From the NCBI GenBank assembly GCA_029982105.1, contig JARRCQ010000056.1, positions 1 to 8,838 on the forward strand: a stretch of DNA of 8,838 bases, in the 5' to 3' direction. Shown one piece after another: positions 6,116-8,838 of this stretch. Position numbers and translations under genes: made by a program. This DNA comes from Candidatus Atribacteria bacterium. Its GTDB lineage: Bacteria > Atribacterota > Atribacteria > Atribacterales > Caldatribacteriaceae. Below the pieces are notes generated by a model. It had not been told where the DNA came from and ran no database searches. It saw only the letters and a program-made list of their open reading frames with translations. Each line of letters begins with the position of its first letter. The stretch's first letter is position 1.

Positions 6116-6157
6116 AATCACTGAGGGAGAAAAATCCTTCCTCAGTGATTTTTATTA
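6116..6157 (+). terminator. Rho-independent terminator after the flavodoxin gene
   Basis: AATCACTGAGG (6116-6126) pairs with CCTCAGTGATT (6140-6150). The stem extends inward by G-T, A-T and G-C pairs to 14 bp, with a short A-rich loop, and runs into TTTTTATT. It lies 35 bases after the flavodoxin stop and should end the transcript that begins at the GntR promoter or at any internal promoter. Confidence 0.9.
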
Positions 6158-6545
6158 CCTACTTTTTGTTTGTTGCTTTCCCGGGGGATTATAAAGAGGG
6201 TCTTTTCTTCTCCTTATGCTGAAAAAGGCGCTTTTTCTTTTTTTTGGGGTTATGAGAGGGTTTACCCCTTCATTGTCTATGGTGATTCCGAGCTTTCAAC
6301 CTAATGTAGCTTGCTTTTTAGTATTTCTTGAGGCTCGGAAGGCGAGATTGCATCATAGTTTCCTCATCGCAAAAACAGGAAAGAGGGTTCTTCACAAAGA
6401 TCAGAAAAAAGGAAGCTCCTCTTATTACCTCCTGAATTTTTATCCAGCTTCCTACCGCCTCTAAATTTTACCCCAGCTCCTTTAATTCGTCGAAAACACA
6501 GGACATTTTCCATTGTGCGTAGTTGCCAGCAGCGGAGCGCTCTCG
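6158..6545. other. Intergenic stretch, no convincing gene
   Basis: An open frame at 6216-6464 has no ribosome binding site and an unlikely product, so I do not call it. A small hairpin GAAAAAG-GCG-CTTTTTC (6221-6237) is followed by eight T; its A-T-rich stem makes it a poor terminator. CGAGATTGC (6343-6351) is the reverse complement of the end of the REP-like element at 6743-6751, suggesting a partial inverted copy. Nothing else is recognised. Confidence 0.45.
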
Positions 6546-6587
6546 GAGATCATAAGGGGCGTTGTCCCATTATAATCTCTTTCTATT
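6546..6587 (+). repeat. Imperfect 14-bp hairpin with pyrimidine-rich tail
   Basis: GAGATCATAAGGGG (6546-6559) and CCCATTATAATCTC (6566-6579) match as an inverted repeat at 12 of 14 positions with a six-base loop, followed by TTTCTATT. It could be a weak terminator or a degraded extragenic palindrome; no gene ends nearby. Confidence 0.4.
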
Positions 6588-6640
6588 CGGTGTGTTACTT
6601 ACTTTTCTAAGATATTACTTACAGTTGATAGCACCCCAAA

Positions 6641-6751
6641 GGGTCGTTGCGAGCCCGGACAGGCTGCGGCGCAAGATAAAAAGGCAAAAGAGATGAAAAA
6701 GACTAAAACTACGGAGGAAGCAAAAGCCTTCCTCTGGGCGTGGCAATCTCG
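6641..6751. repeat. REP-like extragenic element, apparently interrupted
   Basis: The left end GGGTCGTTGCGAGCCCGGAC (6641-6660) and the right end GGGCGTGGCAATCTCG (6736-6751) look like the two halves of a common bacterial extragenic palindrome of the type GTCRTTGCGAG...GGCAATCTCG. About 75 bases of A-rich sequence separate them, including a hairpin GAGGAAG/CTTCCTC (around 6714-6734). Repeats of this type are usually multicopy; here I see one split copy and a partial inverted copy at 6343-6351. Confidence 0.45.
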
Positions 6752-7043
6752 TTTTTCTCCTCTAAAGACTTCCCCACTCCATTATTTCCGAAACTTTGTG
6801 AGACATTACAAATCGTCCTTACTTGTGACTAGGAAAAGGATAAAATAATCTATCTTAAAAATATCTTAGTTTTGGAATTGGGATTTGTTTTTAAACTTTG
6901 ACTCTAATACTATTAAAATTGGATGACGAGGTTTTTTCTCCTTCTTTTGAAATATTTTCTCCTTGAAATTACTACAAGTTTGCGCTATCCTTTGGCCGTC
7001 TACGCTTAGTTGTGTAGCAGGTTATGTTAAAATACAGAGAGTA
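6752..7043. other. AT-rich intergenic stretch, nothing recognised
   Basis: I find no reading frame, RNA motif or strong inverted repeat that stands out between the REP-like element and the structured patch. Promoter-like hexamers occur but are expected by chance at this composition. Confidence 0.4.
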
Positions 7044-7119
7044 AGCGCTGGTTTCTGAAGCGCTCGTCGGTATAAAACCTTGAGTAGCGAAAAACTCTCC
7101 GAGCCCCCTGCTGGGAGAT
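7044..7119 (+). other. Patch of nested small hairpins of unknown role
   Basis: Within about 75 bases several short stems can form: AGCGCT/AGCGCT (from 7044), GGT/ACC, GAGT/ACTC around AGCGAAAA, GCTCG/CGAGC spanning the middle, and TCTCC/GGAGA (about 7096-7118). It matches no riboswitch class I can recall; I checked mentally for the purine riboswitch core, given the nucleoside-type binding protein downstream, and did not find it. It may be a small RNA or chance. Confidence 0.25.
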
Positions 7120-7128
7120 AAAATACGA

Positions 7129-7278
7129 TTGGGAAATATTGCTAACCAGGGTGAGATTGATCCTAGAAAATCGGGAGGGAAAGTACTTGGAGGAGAATAT
7201 TACACTGGTAGAGATAGGAGAAACTTTGGTATTTTAAGGTTTGAAGAAGATGATTATGATAGTGCTAACAAAGTATAG
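7129..7278 (+). CDS. Possible short coding remnant, 49 residues
   Basis: A TTG start with GGGAGAT nine bases upstream (7113-7119) opens a frame of 49 residues containing GEIDPRKSGGKVLGGEYYTG and RRNFGILRFEEDDYDSANKV before TAG. The composition, rich in Gly, Arg, Asp and Glu with ordinary codon choice, looks more like protein than the surrounding sequence does. I recognise no family. It could be a real small protein, the tail of a deleted gene, or chance. It does not overlap any better candidate. Confidence 0.25.
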   Translation: MGNIANQGEIDPRKSGGKVLGGEYYTGRDRRNFGILRFEEDDYDSANKV

Positions 7279-7321
7279 AAAGTTTTATAAAATGGGGTAA
7301 AAATGACGGAGATAAAAGATA

Positions 7322-7501
7322 TTGTCAAAACTTACAAATCTGCAGAGAGGGATAAAATTTTTCCTTTCTCAGTGGCACAGGAAGGATGTTTTTGAGAAGC
7401 TGGTTAAGCTTTTCCTTATAGTTGTAAGTTATATTAATTTAGATCGTGAAAATTTCCTGAAAAAGGGATGGCTTACAGGAAGAGGATGCTTTAACTTGTA
7501 A
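7322..7501 (+). CDS. Possible short coding remnant, 59 residues
   Basis: A TTG start preceded by GGAGAT (7308-7313) opens a frame of 59 residues whose second half reads HRKDVFEKLVKLFLIVVSY, then INLDRENFLKKGWLTGRG, a plausible amphipathic and hydrophobic protein segment. A second frame from ATG 7303 (MTEIKDIVKTYKSAERDKIF..., 30 residues) also looks protein-like and overlaps it. The two may be pieces of one frameshifted gene. No family is recognised. It lies just upstream of the binding-protein gene. Confidence 0.25.
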   Translation: MSKLTNLQRGIKFFLSQWHRKDVFEKLVKLFLIVVSYINLDRENFLKKGWLTGRGCFNL

Positions 7502-7549
7502 AATCAATTTCGTGGGCAAAAAAATTAAAACAAGGGAGGTGTGTGTGAG

Positions 7550-8794
7550 GTGAGAAAGCTTTTATATACAATACTACTTTTGGTGTTGGTGCTGATTACT
7601 GGTATGGTATCAGCACAAACCCCGGCGGAGGGAATAAGTGTTGCTCTGGTCGTTACTCCTCCAGGGAAGAGCGATCTGGGCTGGAACTTTGTGCACTGGT
7701 TAGGATGTGAGCGCGCCAAAGACTCAGGCCTGGTACGGGAATACGCAGAAGTTGTGAGTACTGAAGCAGCTATTCTCTCTGACTTAAATTTACTTGCTCA
7801 GTCCAAAAAATATGATTTGATTATAGTTTGTGGTTGGGAATTTCTTGATGCTCTACAAGTTGTGGCTAATAGCTTTCCAGACCAGAACTTCATTATGACA
7901 GACGTAGTGGCGGAGTTTAATGAAGGTGAACCTGGAAAATTTAATACTCTTTCTATTCTCTTTCAGCAAGAGCAGCCCAGTGCTCTTGTAGGAGCCTTAG
8001 CTGCATTATTGGCGGTACACTATGACTACCCCCACGTTGGTATAGTTATGGGTGTCGAAGGACCTGTTCTTTATGAATTTGAGATGGGATATAAATGGGG
8101 CGTTAACTGGGCTGTTAACTGGGTGGAAGAAAACTACCCTGATTTAGCAGCGCAGAGCAAATTTGTAAACACTCCCAAAAAGGAAAGGGTTCTCTGGACT
8201 TACACAGGCACTTGGTCTGACCCTGCAAAAGGACGTGAAGCTACGGAGATCCAGATTAGACAGGGAGCAGTGGCTGTCTATGCCGTAGCAGGATCGACAG
8301 GGCTGGGGGTTCTATCCTATATTGATGATCATCATAAAGAACAAAATATACCGGTTACCGTTCCTCCCTTTGCCATAGGGGTTGATATTGCTCAAGATTG
8401 GATGAATCCCTATATTATTGCCAGCGCGATGAAAAGAGCCGATGTGGCAGTGGTGGAAGCGGTGAAACTTGTTCAAGCTGGTACATTTAGGGAGAGAGTA
8501 ACTGAAGATAATATTCTGTGGATGAACTTTACCAATCAAGGAACCTGGATGAGTGATGAGCAAACCCTGGATGAGTTTATGCAATATATGGTACGCTTAG
8601 GTTCTTTAAAGGAAGAGGAACGAACAAAGATTATGGAACAGTGGAAAGAGTTGAGGGCAGCTCAACCTTCCTGGGTCTGGGAAGCCATTGATGAGCTCCG
8701 AGAGGCAATAATCAATGGCACAGTTGATATCCCCCGGCCGTTTGGCGACCCCGAGAAATGGCGTATAGAAGAGCTAAGAGCTGAATATGGATGA
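7550..8794 (+). CDS. BMP family (PnrA-like) periplasmic substrate-binding protein
   Basis: 414 residues. Residues 1-22 are a signal peptide (MRKLL, hydrophobic core, then GMVSA/QT) with a type I cleavage site and no lipobox Cys. Many BMP/PnrA proteins are lipoproteins, so this one is probably free in a periplasm. The mature part follows the Bmp fold: ISVALVVTPPGKSDLGWNF (29-47), KYDLIIVCGWEF (87-98), NFIMTDVV (113-120), HVGIVMGV (162-169), VYAVAGSTGLGVL (243-255) and the family motif GVDIAQ (277-282). Relatives bind nucleosides or related compounds and deliver them to an ABC importer. About 15 Trp are present, and a helical tail (350-414) makes it longer than PnrA (about 350). I chose GTG 7550 because GGGAGGT (7534-7540) lies nine bases upstream; a GTG at 7541 abuts that site. 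Importer ATPase and permease genes would be expected past the right edge. Confidence 0.88.
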   Translation: MRKLLYTILLLVLVLITGMVSAQTPAEGISVALVVTPPGKSDLGWNFVHWLGCERAKDSGLVREYAEVVSTEAAILSDLNLLAQSKKYDLIIVCGWEFLDALQVVANSFPDQNFIMTDVVAEFNEGEPGKFNTLSILFQQEQPSALVGALAALLAVHYDYPHVGIVMGVEGPVLYEFEMGYKWGVNWAVNWVEENYPDLAAQSKFVNTPKKERVLWTYTGTWSDPAKGREATEIQIRQGAVAVYAVAGSTGLGVLSYIDDHHKEQNIPVTVPPFAIGVDIAQDWMNPYIIASAMKRADVAVVEAVKLVQAGTFRERVTEDNILWMNFTNQGTWMSDEQTLDEFMQYMVRLGSLKEEERTKIMEQWKELRAAQPSWVWEAIDELREAIINGTVDIPRPFGDPEKWRIEELRAEYG

Positions 8795-8798
8795 TTTG

Positions 8799-8834
8799 AT
8801 TTGCAGGGAGTCGAGCGCTCGACTCCCTGCAAAT
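8799..8834. repeat. Perfect 36-bp palindrome after the binding-protein gene
   Basis: ATTTGCAGGGAGTCGAGC (8799-8816) is followed with no spacer by its exact reverse complement (8817-8834), four bases after the stop codon. In RNA it would fold into about 16 pairs with a GCGC loop. The window ends four bases later, so a T-tract cannot be fully excluded, but the visible flank (ATTG) has none. It could be a terminator, an mRNA-stabilising hairpin between the binding-protein gene and downstream importer genes, or a repeat copy. Confidence 0.85.
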
Positions 8835-8838
8835 ATTG

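Noticed and set aside
6216..6464. Plus-strand open frame of 82 codons
   Set aside because: There is no Shine-Dalgarno sequence; it starts within a hairpin with a long T-run and crosses a REP-like repeat end, and the product has no recognisable pattern.
7044..7119. Purine or other known riboswitch upstream of the nucleoside-type binding protein
   Set aside because: The conserved core of the purine riboswitch is not present, and the stems are too short and irregular to match a class I know.

Overview
This 8.8 kb window comes from a bacterial chromosome. It is moderately AT-rich with long, repeat-bearing intergenic stretches. Gene content points to an anaerobic lifestyle: two flavodoxin-type proteins, a ferredoxin-fused aldo/keto reductase, and a BMP-family nucleoside/solute-binding protein. 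The GntR(YtrA)-ABC-DUF4097 operon is typical of Bacillota. The BMP protein has a cleavable signal peptide with no lipobox, which fits a diderm such as Atribacterota or Thermotogota better. I cannot assign a genus. An anaerobic, possibly thermophilic bacterium with Bacillota-like genes is an inference from content only.

Layout. (1) 1-299, minus strand: the N-terminal 99 residues of a flavodoxin, running off the left edge. Just upstream of it lies a decayed C-terminal scrap of an aldo/keto reductase (321-413). (2) 817-1839, plus strand: a complete aldo/keto reductase with a C-terminal double 4Fe-4S domain. (3) 1840-2440: a non-coding stretch with an imperfect inverted-repeat element and a strong hairpin. 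(4) 2443-5366: a compact operon behind a promoter with an embedded palindromic operator. It encodes a YtrA-type GntR repressor, an ABC ATPase, a six-TM permease and a lipoprotein with beta-helix-like Asn-Gly repeats. (5) 5405-5609: a broken second ABC ATPase gene, reconstructable across two lost T residues and a deletion that removed the Walker A lysine. (6) 5623-6078: a small flavodoxin, followed by a good intrinsic terminator. (7) 6158-7549: about 1.4 kb without a convincing gene. It holds hairpins, a REP-like repeat and two weak short reading frames that may be gene debris. (8) 7550-8794: a BMP/PnrA-like periplasmic solute-binding protein, ending four bases before a perfect 36-bp palindrome at the right edge.

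How the parts work together. The YtrA-type operon is probably an autoregulated, envelope-stress or peptide-responsive efflux system in which the lipoprotein may act at the cell surface. The redox genes (AKR-ferredoxin and two flavodoxins) suggest low-potential electron transfer, but no direct partnership is shown. The BMP gene is probably the first gene of a nucleoside ABC importer whose ATPase and permeases would lie beyond the right edge. I see no rRNA, tRNA, CRISPR array, transposase or phage gene, and no clearly new defence or biosynthetic system. The most unusual observations are the decayed ATPase, the operator/lipoprotein module, the edge palindrome and the unexplained 6.2-7.5 kb stretch.
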